From Parvibaculum sp. (GTDB lineage Bacteria; Pseudomonadota; Alphaproteobacteria; Parvibaculales; Parvibaculaceae), in contig JAEPQD010000002.1 of the NCBI GenBank assembly GCA_017642695.1, positions 496,001-560,000 on the forward strand: a stretch of 64,000 bases of DNA. The letters run 5' to 3'. The translations under genes and the position numbers were made by a program. The notes beneath the pieces were generated by a model that was given only the letters and a program-made list of their open reading frames with translations, made no database searches and had not been told where the DNA came from. Shown one piece after another: positions 20,588 through 28,409 of this stretch (position 1 is its first letter; every line of letters starts with the position of its first letter).

Positions 20588-20914
20588 TTCGGAACGGGTT
20601 ACTACGGGGATCGGTCAACCAGCGGGACGAGGGCAGAGCAGCTTCGGGTGGTCGCGGGTGAAAATTCCGCACAGGGGACGGCCGGAGCTTTCAGGCGACA
20701 AGCGACAACGAGGGTGAGGATGGGCATCCGGTACGCACCGGCGTGTCGCTCCTCTTTTCAGCGCCCTCCTTTGCCCATGTGGCATCGGGATTGTCGCCGC
20801 CGCGCTCTGGTTTGCTTGCAACCTTGACCTATCTGGTTCTGGGAATTGGGCCTTTCGGGCATGGCTCCCTCTTGTGGAGCGCCGGAACAGCCTCGAATGT
20901 CGGAGAAAGTGTGA
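20588..20914. other. Intergenic region between dnaG and rpoD
   Basis: In 327 bases I see no gene, RNA or terminator. A TTGACC at 20824-20829 is the only -35-like hexamer and has no convincing -10 partner. The rpoD promoter presumably lies here but cannot be pinned down. Confidence 0.5.
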
Positions 20915-22888
20915 ATGGCGAGCAAGACGGCGGAACAAGTGGAAGCTCCGGAGGCAGCGCCCGAGGTGTCGCAGGACGGTCCCCTCCTCGATATGTCGGA
21001 TGCGGCAGTCAAGAAGATGATCAAGGCCGCCAAGACGCGCGGCTTCGTGACCTATGACGAGCTGAACAAGGTTCTGCCTTCCGAGGAGTTCTCCTCCGAG
21101 CAGATCGAGGACACGCTGTCGATGCTCTCCGAAATGGGCATCAACGTCGTCGAGAACGACGAAGCGGACGACAATCAGGAAGGCACCGCCGAGGCCGATA
21201 GCGACGACGATGACGACGAGGCCGAGCCGACAGGCAAGGCCGTCGCCACCACGACCACCACCTCTTCCTCGCTCGACCGCACGGACGATCCCGTCCGCAT
21301 GTATCTGCGCGAAATGGGTTCCGTCGAGCTTCTGTCCCGCGAGGGCGAAATCGCCATCGCCAAGCGCATCGAGGCCGGCCGCGAAACCATGATCGCGGGC
21401 CTCTGCGAAAGTCCGCTGACCTTCCAGGCCATCATCATCTGGCGCGACGAGTTGAACGAGGGAAAGATTCTCCTTCGCGACATCATCGACCTCGATGCGA
21501 CCTATGCCGGTCCCGACGCGAAGAAGGTCGACCATTCCCAGGCCGCGCTCGCGGGCGAGGCGCCGCCCCGCGTCGAGCCGGAAGAGGAAGAAGTCGACGA
21601 GGATGGCGACGACGAAAACAACATGTCGCTCGCCGCGATGGAAGCCGAACTGAAGCCGAAGGTGCTCGAAACCTTCGACACGATCGCGGGCGACTACAAG
21701 AAGCTCCGCAAGCTGCAGGACCAGAAGGTCGAACTTGCGCTGAAGGGCGAGGAACTCGCGACCGCGCAGGAAAAGAAATACCAGAAGCTCACTTCCGACC
21801 TCATCGAGGAAGTGAAGAGCCTCTCCCTCAACAACAACCGTATCGAGTCGCTTGTCGAGCAGCTCTACGCGATCAACAAGCGCCTCATGGGTCTCGAAGG
21901 ACGCCTGTTGCGCCTTGCCGAGAGCCACGGCGTGCCGCGCGACGAATTCCTGAAGCAGTATTTCGGCAACGAACTCGACCCGAACTGGGTGCGCCGCGTC
22001 AGCCGCCTCAAGGGCAAGGGCTGGGCGAGCTTCACCAAGGACGAACGCGACCAGGTGAAGGATCTCCGCAACGAGATCCAGACGCTTGCCGCGGAAACCG
22101 GCCTCGATATCCAGGAATATCGCCGCATCGTCGCCACCGTGCAGAAGGGCGAGCGCGAGGCACGGATCGCGAAGAAGGAAATGGTCGAGGCGAACCTCCG
22201 CCTCGTGATCTCCATCGCGAAGAAATACACGAACCGCGGGTTGCAGTTCCTCGATCTCATCCAGGAAGGCAATATCGGCCTGATGAAGGCGGTCGATAAA
22301 TTCGAATACCGCCGCGGCTACAAGTTCTCGACCTATGCGACATGGTGGATCCGTCAGGCGATCACGCGCTCGATCGCCGACCAGGCGCGCACCATCCGTA
22401 TCCCGGTCCACATGATCGAGACGATCAACAAGCTCGTGCGCACCTCGCGCCAGATGCTGCACGAGATCGGCCGCGAGCCGACGCCCGAAGAGCTCGCCGA
22501 AAAGCTCGGCATGCCGCTCGAAAAGGTCCGCAAGGTGCTCAAGATCGCGAAGGAGCCGATCTCCCTCGAAACGCCGATCGGCGACGAGGAAGACAGCCAT
22601 CTCGGCGACTTCATCGAGGACAAGAATGCGATCCTGCCGATCGACGCGGCGATTCAGTCGAACCTGCGCGAGACGACGACGCGTGTGCTCGCCTCGCTCA
22701 CACCGCGCGAGGAACGCGTGCTGCGCATGCGCTTCGGCATCGGCATGAACACGGACCACACGCTGGAAGAAGTCGGCCAGCAGTTCTCGGTGACGCGCGA
22801 ACGCATCCGCCAGATCGAGGCGAAGGCGCTCCGCAAGCTCAAGCATCCGAGCCGGTCCAGAAAGCTCCGCTCGTTCCTCGACAACTGA
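20915..22888 (+). CDS. rpoD: RNA polymerase primary sigma factor (sigma-70)
   Basis: A 657-residue housekeeping sigma factor. Region 1.1 is N-terminal ([25 protein letters not shown]), followed by an acidic stretch ([10 protein letters not shown]) and region 1.2 ([29 protein letters not shown]). A long non-conserved region with the acidic run [14 protein letters not shown] follows. Regions 2.1-2.4 contain the promoter-melting and -10 contacts ([39 protein letters not shown]), region 3 is [15 protein letters not shown], and region 4.2 is the -35 helix-turn-helix ([20 protein letters not shown]). A bidirectional terminator follows. Confidence 0.98.
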   Translation: MASKTAEQVEAPEAAPEVSQDGPLLDMSDAAVKKMIKAAKTRGFVTYDELNKVLPSEEFSSEQIEDTLSMLSEMGINVVENDEADDNQEGTAEADSDDDDDEAEPTGKAVATTTTTSSSLDRTDDPVRMYLREMGSVELLSREGEIAIAKRIEAGRETMIAGLCESPLTFQAIIIWRDELNEGKILLRDIIDLDATYAGPDAKKVDHSQAALAGEAPPRVEPEEEEVDEDGDDENNMSLAAMEAELKPKVLETFDTIAGDYKKLRKLQDQKVELALKGEELATAQEKKYQKLTSDLIEEVKSLSLNNNRIESLVEQLYAINKRLMGLEGRLLRLAESHGVPRDEFLKQYFGNELDPNWVRRVSRLKGKGWASFTKDERDQVKDLRNEIQTLAAETGLDIQEYRRIVATVQKGEREARIAKKEMVEANLRLVISIAKKYTNRGLQFLDLIQEGNIGLMKAVDKFEYRRGYKFSTYATWWIRQAITRSIADQARTIRIPVHMIETINKLVRTSRQMLHEIGREPTPEELAEKLGMPLEKVRKVLKIAKEPISLETPIGDEEDSHLGDFIEDKNAILPIDAAIQSNLRETTTRVLASLTPREERVLRMRFGIGMNTDHTLEEVGQQFSVTRERIRQIEAKALRKLKHPSRSRKLRSFLDN

Positions 22889-22910
22889 GGCGGCGGCACC
22901 CGAAACAGAA

Positions 22911-22940
22911 AAGCCCGGATCGTTCGATCCGGGCTTTTTT
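22911..22940. terminator. Bidirectional terminator between rpoD and a converging small gene
   Basis: A perfect hairpin AAGCCCGGATCG-TT-CGATCCGGGCTT (22911-22936) is followed by TTTTTT on the plus strand and TTTTCTGTTTC on the minus strand. It serves rpoD and the 85-residue gene. Confidence 0.9.
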
Positions 22941-22970
22941 CTTCTGCTCTCTTTTGGGAAACGCGGGCCG

Positions 22971-23228
22971 TCAGGCCGGCTCCGTTTCCTTCACCTTGGC
23001 CTTTTTCTTCTTCGGCGCGGCGGCTTTCGCCTTCGCTGCCTTCTTCGCTTCCACCGCCTCGGCGGCTTCCTTCTCGAGCCGGAGCGCCTTCAGCTTTTCC
23101 GTCTTCGCCGTGCGGTCGCTTGCTTCCTTTTCGGCGATCTGCATGGCGATTTCCGTCGTCTTGTCGGCCTTGGTGGCGCGGACCTGCGTCGGCGTGTCCT
23201 TGAAGAGGGCTTTCTTGCGTGCGGGCAT
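22971..23228 (-). CDS. Small basic Lys/Ala-rich protein, 85 aa, unknown function
   Basis: An 85-residue, highly charged, probably helical protein. The middle (residues about 28-65) has a heptad-like pattern of Lys/Glu/Ala/Leu suggestive of a coiled coil, and the tail is an Ala/Lys-rich run (KAKAAAPKKKKAK) resembling histone-H1-like or DNA-binding tails. I do not recognise the family. The start is supported by AAAAGGAG 9 bases upstream. It shares the bidirectional terminator with rpoD. A terminator-ended RNA candidate lies immediately upstream on the same strand, so this gene either has its own promoter or depends on read-through of that terminator. Confidence 0.65.
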   Translation of the reverse strand: MPARKKALFKDTPTQVRATKADKTTEIAMQIAEKEASDRTAKTEKLKALRLEKEAAEAVEAKKAAKAKAAAPKKKKAKVKETEPA

Positions 23229-23292
23229 CGAGGTCGCTCCTTTTCGTGCGGGCGGCGCGCCACGCCAAATCCCGCGCGGGGAGCCTGAAATG

Positions 23293-23452
23293 AAAAAAGG
23301 CCGGGAATGCCCGGCCTTGTCCCAAACATTCCGACTGTACCGCCATTACATCCGTGGTCAGCCGTCGAAATGAATTACCGGCCCTTTCGGGCCCCGGCCT
23401 TGAGCCAAGCGGCTTTCCTGCCGCGCGTTGCGCGCTGAAAAGCCTCGGTAAG
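23293..23452 (-). ncRNA. Candidate structured small RNA, or attenuated leader, about 160 nt
   Basis: A gene-free stretch with a complete transcription unit: a promoter just upstream (23454-23483), compact base-pairing potential, and an intrinsic terminator (9-bp stem AAGGCCGGG, 23297-23305 with 23310-23318, then T6). Read on the minus strand, TTACC near the 5' end pairs with a later GGTAA, closing a multibranch domain. Inside are a long hairpin (GGCTTT…GAAAGCC around GCGCG-CAA-CGCGC), a small CTTG-GCT-CAAG hairpin and GGCCC-GAAA-GGGCC with a GNRA tetraloop. A second domain pairs CGAC…GTCG before the terminator. It matches no RNA family I know. It may instead be an attenuator leader for the 85-residue gene. 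Confidence 0.5.
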
Positions 23453-23453
23453 A

Positions 23454-23483
23454 GCTATATGGGGTGCCCCGGCGGGATTACAA
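23454..23483 (-). promoter_or_regulatory. Promoter of the small-RNA candidate
   Basis: On the minus strand TTGTAA (23478-23483) and TATAGC (23454-23459) are separated by 18 bp. The predicted start falls at the 5' end of the folded segment, and the element lies immediately downstream of the arsM stop. Confidence 0.5.
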
Positions 23484-23491
23484 GGCCCCGT

Positions 23492-24541
23492 TCAGCAGCA
23501 CGCGCCCGGACCCGCCGTTCCGCCCGCTTCCGCATAGGGCATTGCCGTGCCGCAGCCCGGAAAGATGCCGAAATGGTGCGAGAAATCGCCGATGAAGTCG
23601 AAATGCGGCGCGAAGCGGCTTTCCTTCAACATCCGGAAGGTGTTGCCGCAAACGGGAAACACACGGCCCTTCTCGATCTCGTGGTGCCCGTCCAGCGCGA
23701 ACAGGGTGTCGGCATGGGCGATGCCGCCGCGATAGATCACCGCCTGGCCGTAATCCTCGCAGGCGGGCTCCAGCCCCTCGATGTTGAAGAGCCGGTAGGT
23801 CGCGGAAAAGAAGCGCGCATTGCCGAGCGCGCGGCGGATTGCCGGTTCCGTCACCTCGATGGGCCGGCTCCGCACGAGACGCGGATCGCCGAAGCCCGCT
23901 TCCTTCGCGAGGTTCTGGAAGTCGTTCCAGTAGAGCGCGCCGCCGAGGCATTCGCCGAGCAGCACCGGGTCCTCGCGGAGCGAGGCGTCGAGCCGCCGGT
24001 CGGCATAGACATCCGCGAAATAGAACTCGCCGCCGGGCTTCAGCAGCCCGCGCGCGCCTTCGAGCACCGCGCGCTTGTCGGGCGAGAGGTTCACCACGCA
24101 GTTCGAGACGATGATGTCGAAGCTTTCCGGTTCGAGGCCGAGGCTGCCGAGCTCCTCGATATAGCCTTCGCGGAAGTCGATGTTCGCGCTCGCGTGGCCG
24201 AAGCGGTCCATGTGCCAGTCGACGTGGTTCCGCGCGACGGCGAGCTGTTCCGGCGTCATGTCGACACCCGTCACATGGCCGTTGGGGCCCACGAGCTTCG
24301 CCAGCGCATAGGCGTCGCGCCCCGCGCCGCAGCCGAGGTCCAGGATGCGCATGCCTTCGATCTTTTCCGGGATGACGAGGCCGCAGCCGTAATAGCGCGT
24401 CAGCACCTCGTCATGGATCTGCGACAGCGCGGCCTTCACATGGTCGGGCACGGCGCTCGCGTCGCAGCAGGCATCCGTCTTGAGGTCGCCCGATCCCGTC
24501 AGCGTCTTGCCGTAATAGTCCTTCACCGTCTCGATGGTCAT
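23492..24541 (-). CDS. arsM: Arsenite S-adenosylmethionine methyltransferase
   Basis: A 349-residue SAM-dependent methyltransferase that methylates As(III), detoxifying it by forming methylated and volatile arsenicals. The SAM motif is LDLGCGAGRD (67-75) and the VSNCVVNLSPDK segment is diagnostic. Arsenic-binding cysteines are visible: C25/C26 near the N-terminus, C52 (YYGCG), C147 and C197. The C147-C197 spacing of 50 residues equals that of the characterised algal ArsM. A C-terminal CC pair ends the protein. No arsR, arsC or arsB is next to it, so it is a stand-alone detoxification gene. GGAG lies 8 bases before the ATG. Confidence 0.92.
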   Translation of the reverse strand: MTIETVKDYYGKTLTGSGDLKTDACCDASAVPDHVKAALSQIHDEVLTRYYGCGLVIPEKIEGMRILDLGCGAGRDAYALAKLVGPNGHVTGVDMTPEQLAVARNHVDWHMDRFGHASANIDFREGYIEELGSLGLEPESFDIIVSNCVVNLSPDKRAVLEGARGLLKPGGEFYFADVYADRRLDASLREDPVLLGECLGGALYWNDFQNLAKEAGFGDPRLVRSRPIEVTEPAIRRALGNARFFSATYRLFNIEGLEPACEDYGQAVIYRGGIAHADTLFALDGHHEIEKGRVFPVCGNTFRMLKESRFAPHFDFIGDFSHHFGIFPGCGTAMPYAEAGGTAGPGACC

Positions 24542-24633
24542 GCGCCGCTCCGCCTGTTTACCGGAGGCGAAGACTGCATGGGTGACCCATTACCGTCCAC
24601 TCACAAAGAGGAGAGAAAGGCGTTATCCCGCGC

Positions 24634-24717
24634 TCAAACGCCGGCGGCCGTCGCCAGCACCATCAGCGCGAGGACCAGGAAGAAGGCGGCGGGGATAGCG
24701 ATGTTCTGCGCGCGCAT
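24634..24717 (-). CDS. 27-residue single-helix membrane peptide
   Basis: A very short reading frame encoding MRAQNIAIPAAFFLVLALMV followed by LATAAGV. Nearly the whole chain is one hydrophobic helix after a short polar N-terminus, so it should insert in the inner membrane. Support for translation is the GGAG 6 bases upstream of the ATG and the compact placement in an otherwise gene-free 280-base gap. A second peptide of the same design occurs at 44042-44122. Function unknown. Confidence 0.45.
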   Translation of the reverse strand: MRAQNIAIPAAFFLVLALMVLATAAGV

Positions 24718-24822
24718 GGCAGGCTCCAAACGGGGTTCGTACAAGGCGATATTCGCGCCGCCCGGCTCCGGCGGAAAGGACAGGGTTCAGGCTTTTTCTG
24801 CCAAAGGAGGCGAATAACTCCT

Positions 24823-25431
24823 TCACTTCCTCGCCGCCTCGATAAGCGCGCGGATGGCCCAGCGTTTCACCTCGCGGGCTTCTTTCTCATCGAGTTGCAG
24901 CACGTCCTTGAAGACGATCATCGCTTCCGTGCCGACGACAAGCGCCAGCGCCTTCTGGAGCCGGTCGAGCGAGGCGCGGGTGAACTCGGCTCGCGCGGGC
25001 GCGAGCGCCGCCTCGATCATCGGCGTGCGGCGGTTCTGCCGGGCGGGGAGGCCGTCGTCGCCCGCCGCGCGGCGCTCCATCGTCTTCGCGAGCATGAGGC
25101 GCAGCGGCGTCTCGTTGTCGAGGATCATGTCGTGGAAGGCCTTGTCGACGCGCTCCATGCGCGCAACAGGGTCCGCCGCCGGCGAGCCGCGGAACATCTG
25201 CTCCTCGTCCGGCAAAGCAAGGTCGAGCGGCGCCTCGATCAAGAGCGCCTCCACATTCGGGAAGTAGCGATAGGCGGTCGCGCGCGAGACGAGCGCCTCC
25301 TCGGCGATCTCCTCGAGGCTCGGCGTCCGGCCTTCCTTCATCAGCCGCGCGGCCGCCTGCAAGAGATCCTTGCGGGTTCGCCGCTTCTGGTTCGCCCGGG
25401 CTTTCGGCATGGCCTTCGGAACGGCCGTCAT
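24823..25431 (-). CDS. TetR/AcrR-family transcriptional regulator
   Basis: A 202-residue TetR-type repressor. The N-terminal helix-turn-helix (RKDLLQAAARLMKEGRTPSLEEIAEEALVSRATAYRYFPN) spans about residues 18-60, and an all-helical ligand-binding domain follows. It is the second gene of a pair. Its start overlaps the end of the SnoaL-like gene by 4 bases (25428-25431), so regulator and enzyme are translationally coupled. A perfect palindrome inside the shared promoter is the probable operator, making the unit self-regulated. Confidence 0.9.
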   Translation of the reverse strand: MTAVPKAMPKARANQKRRTRKDLLQAAARLMKEGRTPSLEEIAEEALVSRATAYRYFPNVEALLIEAPLDLALPDEEQMFRGSPAADPVARMERVDKAFHDMILDNETPLRLMLAKTMERRAAGDDGLPARQNRRTPMIEAALAPARAEFTRASLDRLQKALALVVGTEAMIVFKDVLQLDEKEAREVKRWAIRALIEAARK

Positions 25432-25865
25432 GCCGCCGCGTCTTCCGCCGCCGGCAATTGCTGGATCACGGCGGCGAGGTCGACCCAGACATTCTCGCGC
25501 GTTATGTCGCCCGCCGCGCCGAACTCGATCACGTGAAGCAGCCGGAATTCGAGCGGGCGGCCGCGGCCCTCGATGCCGAAGGGGCGGCCCGGCGCCGTGC
25601 CGCGCCAGAGCGACTCATCGACCAGGAAATTGTCCCCGTGATAGCGGCGCAGCGGCGTCACTTCGCCGCCCGCGAGATCCGCGAACAGCGTCTCGTAGAA
25701 GGGGCGGGCCGCCTCGCGGCCATGCGCCGGGCCCGTCGGCCAGCCGACCACGTCATGCACGACATCGGGTGCGAGCGTCGCGAGTACGCCCTCCACGTCG
25801 TCGCGCGCCTCGAAGCCGAAGTGTTCGTCGATCTTCCTGTCCATCTCGGCGGGGGTCATCGCCAT
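25428..25865 (-). CDS. SnoaL-like / nuclear transport factor 2 family protein
   Basis: A 145-residue NTF2-fold protein of the SnoaL/ester-cyclase type. Supporting features are the N-terminal DRKIDEHFGFEARDDVEGVLATLAPDVVHDVVGWPTGPAHGREAARPFYETLFADL pattern (length, helix then strand, HxxW region) and the C-terminal EFRLLHVIEFGAAGDITRENVWVDLAAV. It may hydrate, cyclise or isomerise a small molecule, and the reaction is not identifiable. It is first in a unit with a TetR regulator and is probably the gene that regulator controls. Confidence 0.75.
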   Translation of the reverse strand: MAMTPAEMDRKIDEHFGFEARDDVEGVLATLAPDVVHDVVGWPTGPAHGREAARPFYETLFADLAGGEVTPLRRYHGDNFLVDESLWRGTAPGRPFGIEGRGRPLEFRLLHVIEFGAAGDITRENVWVDLAAVIQQLPAAEDAAA

Positions 25866-25911
25866 GATCGTTCTCCGTTCGCATGCTCCGGGAGGGAGCG
25901 GTTCCGGCGAT

Positions 25912-25940
25912 CATTTAATGAGACTTTTGTCTCATTTCAA
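25912..25940 (-). promoter_or_regulatory. Promoter with a 20-bp TetR-type operator in its spacer
   Basis: On the minus strand TTGAAA (25935-25940) and TAAATG (25912-25917) are 17 bp apart. The spacer is almost exactly filled by the palindrome AATGAGAC-TTTT-GTCTCATT (25917-25936), with perfect 8-bp arms. A further half site, TCTCATT, lies about 15 bases upstream. Binding there would block RNA polymerase directly, the classic TetR arrangement. Confidence 0.7.
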
Positions 25941-25967
25941 TAAGAAAATCTCATTAAGCCAACCCAA

Positions 25968-26003
25968 AGAAAAAGGGCGGCGCCATGCTCAGGCGCCGCC
26001 CTT
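25968..26003 (-). terminator. Rho-independent terminator after the SIMPL gene
   Basis: A perfect 12-bp stem (25973-25984 with 25992-26003; AAGGGCGGCGCC) with a 7-nt loop is followed on the minus strand by TTTTTCTTTG. It lies about 90 bases beyond the SIMPL stop. Confidence 0.85.
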
Positions 26004-26094
26004 GCCCAAATTGCCGGTCCTTGGCGCGTGGGGGGAGCCGCGCAAGGGGCGAGGTTTCGGCTGAAGTCCCCTTCGGCCGAGCCCGTCAGGTCTC

Positions 26095-26850
26095 TCAGTT
26101 GATCTTGATGACCAGGGTCACGTTGGCGGAAATGGTCTGCTCGCCGGCGGCCATCGGCACGGAGGCGCCTTCCGCCCGCATCGACATCGCCATGTCCTTT
26201 GCATAGAAGGGCTGCGGCATCGAATAGCCGCTCTCCGAGATCGACATGATCTCGCCGAGCGCGACGCCGGCGGCGCCCGCATAGAGCTTCGCCTTGTCGA
26301 GCGCGTCGGTTACGGCTTCCTTGCGCGCCTCGTTCATGAGCGGCTTCGGCTCGTCGATCGAGAAGCGGATGCCGGAAAGCTGGTTCGAGCCGAGCGTCAC
26401 CACCTTGTCGAGAATGGCGCCCAGATTGTCGAGGTCGCGCACCTTCACGGTGAGCTGGTTCTGCACGCGGTAGCCGCCGATCTTCGGCGTCTGCGGGCGG
26501 TTGTCGTCGTTCTTGATCTGCTCGTATACGGGGTAGACGGAGAATTGCGACGTCTGCATGTCCTTCTTCTCGATGCCCGCTTCCTCGAGCCCCTCGAAGA
26601 CCTTTTCCATCGCGGCCGTGTTCGCGGCGAGCGCTTCCGCGGCCGTCTTGCCTTCCGTCACGACGCCCGTCTCGACATAGGCGATGTCGGGCGCGGCGGA
26701 AACTTCGCCTTCGCCGGTAATGGTGATGGTGCGGGGCGCCTCCTCAGGCTCGGTCGCCAGCGCGATGCCGGGCAGGATGAGCGCAACGGCAAGGGCGAGC
26801 GTCGCGAAGGGGAGAGCGGAATGAACGAAAGCGGAGCGGGAGCGCGGCAT
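26095..26850 (-). CDS. SIMPL-domain (DUF541) exported protein
   Basis: A 251-residue exported protein. The signal peptide covers about residues 1-32 (FATLALAVALILPGIALA, cleavage near ALA-TE). The SIMPL/DUF541 domain follows, with ITITGEGEVSAAPDIAYVETGV, AANTAAMEKVFEGLEEAGIEKKDMQTSQFSVYPVYE and YRVQNQLTVKVRDLDNLGAILDKVV. E. coli YggE, a family member, is linked to oxidative stress, and the biochemical function is unknown. It is monocistronic with its own terminator. Confidence 0.9.
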   Translation of the reverse strand: MPRSRSAFVHSALPFATLALAVALILPGIALATEPEEAPRTITITGEGEVSAAPDIAYVETGVVTEGKTAAEALAANTAAMEKVFEGLEEAGIEKKDMQTSQFSVYPVYEQIKNDDNRPQTPKIGGYRVQNQLTVKVRDLDNLGAILDKVVTLGSNQLSGIRFSIDEPKPLMNEARKEAVTDALDKAKLYAGAAGVALGEIMSISESGYSMPQPFYAKDMAMSMRAEGASVPMAAGEQTISANVTLVIKIN

Positions 26851-26985
26851 TTTCTATGCCTCCTTCTTGGTGGCGGGGTTTCGTTGGGATGCGTTATCGC
26901 AGCCCTGTGCTGAACCCGGCCTGAACGGATTGCCGCGAGCTTCCGGCGGGATTGGGGCGAAATAGCGGCGGGTCACCAAGGGTCT

Positions 26986-27013
26986 GTGACAGATGCCCGT
27001 CTCCTGCTATATG
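26986..27013 (+). promoter_or_regulatory. tRNA promoter
   Basis: GTGACA (26986-26991), 16 bp, then TATATG (27008-27013), ending 40 bases before the tRNA. The rest of the 26851-27053 gap shows no gene. Confidence 0.5.
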
Positions 27014-27053
27014 GCGGGGGCCGGGCGTTTTCGCTGCCCGCGCAAGAGGTTGG

Positions 27054-27130
27054 GGGCCTGTAGCTCAGTTGGTTAGAGCGGACCGCTCATAACGGTTTGG
27101 TCGCAGGTTCGAGTCCTGCCGGGCCCACCA
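27054..27130 (+). tRNA. tRNA with CAU anticodon (Met, or Ile2 read as lysidine)
   Basis: A complete 77-base cloverleaf with encoded CCA: acceptor GGGCCTG / CGGGCCC, D arm GCTC-AGTTGGTTA-GAGC, anticodon stem GACCG/CGGTT enclosing CTCATAA, T arm GCAGG-TTCGAGT-CCTGC. It is not the initiator, because position 1 pairs normally. The acceptor pairs C4-G69 and C5-G68 match known recognition elements of TilS, the enzyme that converts CAU to lysidine-AU, so tRNA-Ile2 is a serious alternative to elongator tRNA-Met. No terminator is obvious after it. Confidence 0.95.
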
Positions 27131-27218
27131 GCCTTTGCTTGCGGCATGAGGTGTGGCCGATCGAGGAAGCTCCCGCAAGGAGATGACAGCCACAGTCTCT
27201 GAGCGCTAGCCTACAACC

Positions 27219-28013
27219 ATGAGAAACCGCCTCTCTCCATTCTCCGCTGTTCTGGCATTTGTTGCCGCCGCTCTGCAGGCGTGCTCTTCGGCGCCACCGC
27301 TCGATGATGCTTCGCTCGTCGAGATCGAGCTCGCTTCACCAGAAGACATGTCACGGCTGGAATCTGCATGGGAAATCGCCAGGCGCGAAACGTTCACGGG
27401 CGCGGGTTTTCCCGACGGAAGGGGAGGCTCCGTAGATTTTTCTGCCTCCGAGTATGACGAATATCTTGCCTACAAGGAGCAGCGTCCCGCGTTCAAGATC
27501 TCTACCTCTTGGAAGCGTGACTTGCCGGACTGGCCCGTGATCCGGCTCGAGTTTCAATCGAGCCGTGTTCTCTTCGATCCCGATTTAAGCTCCATGCCGC
27601 ATATCGTATTTCATCGCTGCGGTCCGACGTTGGATGCGGAAAGACGCCTTTACGGATTTGGCGGATACCACGACGTCATGTGGCGGGATCGCTTGTTGGT
27701 GGCCTATCAATCCACCCCTCGGGACGCCAAGGCCGCGCTTGAGGCCGAGGGGCGGCCTCAGAACTACGAAGTGTTCTTCAAATACACGTACTGGAACTCC
27801 GATGAGGGGCGCGAGGCCGGAGGGCCGGTGACCTTGTTGCCGTTACCTGACGACTTGTGCGTTTCGCTGGAGAGGGGGCAGTACGCAGCGCTTTCTGCCG
27901 TGGGAGAGCCCTTGCGCATTCCGCGGGAGAAGGTGAACGAGCTTGTCGGCCCCGTACCCAGACTTCTTTTCCCCAAGGATAGTGCGCCGGCTGAGGCTGG
28001 GGCCGAGCGATAG
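27219..28013 (+). CDS. Putative lipoprotein, 264 aa, unknown function
   Basis: The N-terminus (FSAVLAFVAAALQAC) is a lipoprotein signal with lipobox LQAC and the lipidated cysteine at residue 22. The mature part has no family I recognise. It contains W/Y-rich beta-like segments such as SWKRDLPDWPVIRLEF and FFKYTYWNSDEG. Codon use looks less GC-biased than in the neighbours. No good ribosome-binding site precedes the ATG; an AAGGAG lies about 40 bases upstream, too far to serve. It lies 88 bases downstream of the tRNA and could be a recent acquisition, although no integrase or repeat supports that. Confidence 0.65.
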   Translation: MRNRLSPFSAVLAFVAAALQACSSAPPLDDASLVEIELASPEDMSRLESAWEIARRETFTGAGFPDGRGGSVDFSASEYDEYLAYKEQRPAFKISTSWKRDLPDWPVIRLEFQSSRVLFDPDLSSMPHIVFHRCGPTLDAERRLYGFGGYHDVMWRDRLLVAYQSTPRDAKAALEAEGRPQNYEVFFKYTYWNSDEGREAGGPVTLLPLPDDLCVSLERGQYAALSAVGEPLRIPREKVNELVGPVPRLLFPKDSAPAEAGAER

Positions 28014-28028
28014 AGTTTCAATTTAAAC

Positions 28029-28078
28029 TTAGGTCTTGACCTAACTATCCCCGTGTTGATACTTAGGCATATGCCTAA
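28029..28078 (+). promoter_or_regulatory. ArsR-type operators and promoter of a probable leaderless mRNA
   Basis: Two palindromes share TTAGG half-sites: TTAGGTC-TT-GACCTAA (28029-28044) and TTAGGCATATGCCTAA (28063-28078). TTGACC (28036-28041) lies in the first. GATACT (28058-28063), 16 bp downstream, serves as -10. The second palindrome contains the ATG (28071-28073). Transcription would begin at or next to that ATG, and no Shine-Dalgarno sequence is present. Confidence 0.65.
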
Positions 28079-28409
28079 CCAACAAGCACAGCTCGACCGC
28101 GTTTTCCATGCCCTCGGCGACCCGACCCGCCGGGCCGTCGTCCAGCGTCTGGGCCGCGGTCCCGCCGCTGTCGGCGAACTCGCGCAGCCCTTCAAGATGG
28201 CCTTGCCGTCCTTCATGCAGCATCTCGCCGCGCTCGAGAAATGCGGCCTCGTCACCTCGCGCAAGCAGGGGCGGAGCCGCATCTACAGCCTCGAGCCGAA
28301 GCCGCTCGAGGCGGTGGAGACATGGATGAGCGAGCAGCGCGCCCTCTGGGAGACGCGCCTCGACCAGCTCGACAGTTACCTCCTGCAGATGAAGGAAAGT
28401 GAGACATGA
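28071..28409 (+). CDS. ArsR-family (winged-helix) transcriptional regulator
   Basis: A 112-residue regulator: LDRVFHALGDPTRRAVVQRLGRGPAAVGELAQPFKMALPSFMQHLAALEKCGLVTSRKQGRSRIYSLEP carries the recognition helix and wing (quoted only for orientation across residues 8-72 as LDRVFHALGDPTRRAVVQRL, then MALPSFMQHLAALEKCGLVT). No metal-binding CxC motif is seen, so it is the non-metal 'ArsR paired with AHSA1' type. The ATG at 28071 is preferred over an upstream GTG because it lies inside the operator and just after the -10 element. It overlaps the AHSA1-domain gene by 4 bases. Autoregulation is likely. Confidence 0.88.
   Translation: MPNQQAQLDRVFHALGDPTRRAVVQRLGRGPAAVGELAQPFKMALPSFMQHLAALEKCGLVTSRKQGRSRIYSLEPKPLEAVETWMSEQRALWETRLDQLDSYLLQMKESET

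Noticed and set aside
20760..20914. Heat-shock (RpoH) promoter upstream of rpoD
   Set aside because: A CCTATCTGG resembling the -10 is present, but no CTTG element lies at the required distance.
20615..22846. A 743-codon open frame opposite rpoD
   Set aside because: Composition-driven shadow; sigma-70 regions 1-4 are all in the forward frame.
27054..28013. tRNA-borne genomic island
   Set aside because: The lipoprotein next to the tRNA is somewhat unusual in composition, but no integrase, direct repeat of the tRNA end or cluster of foreign genes was seen.
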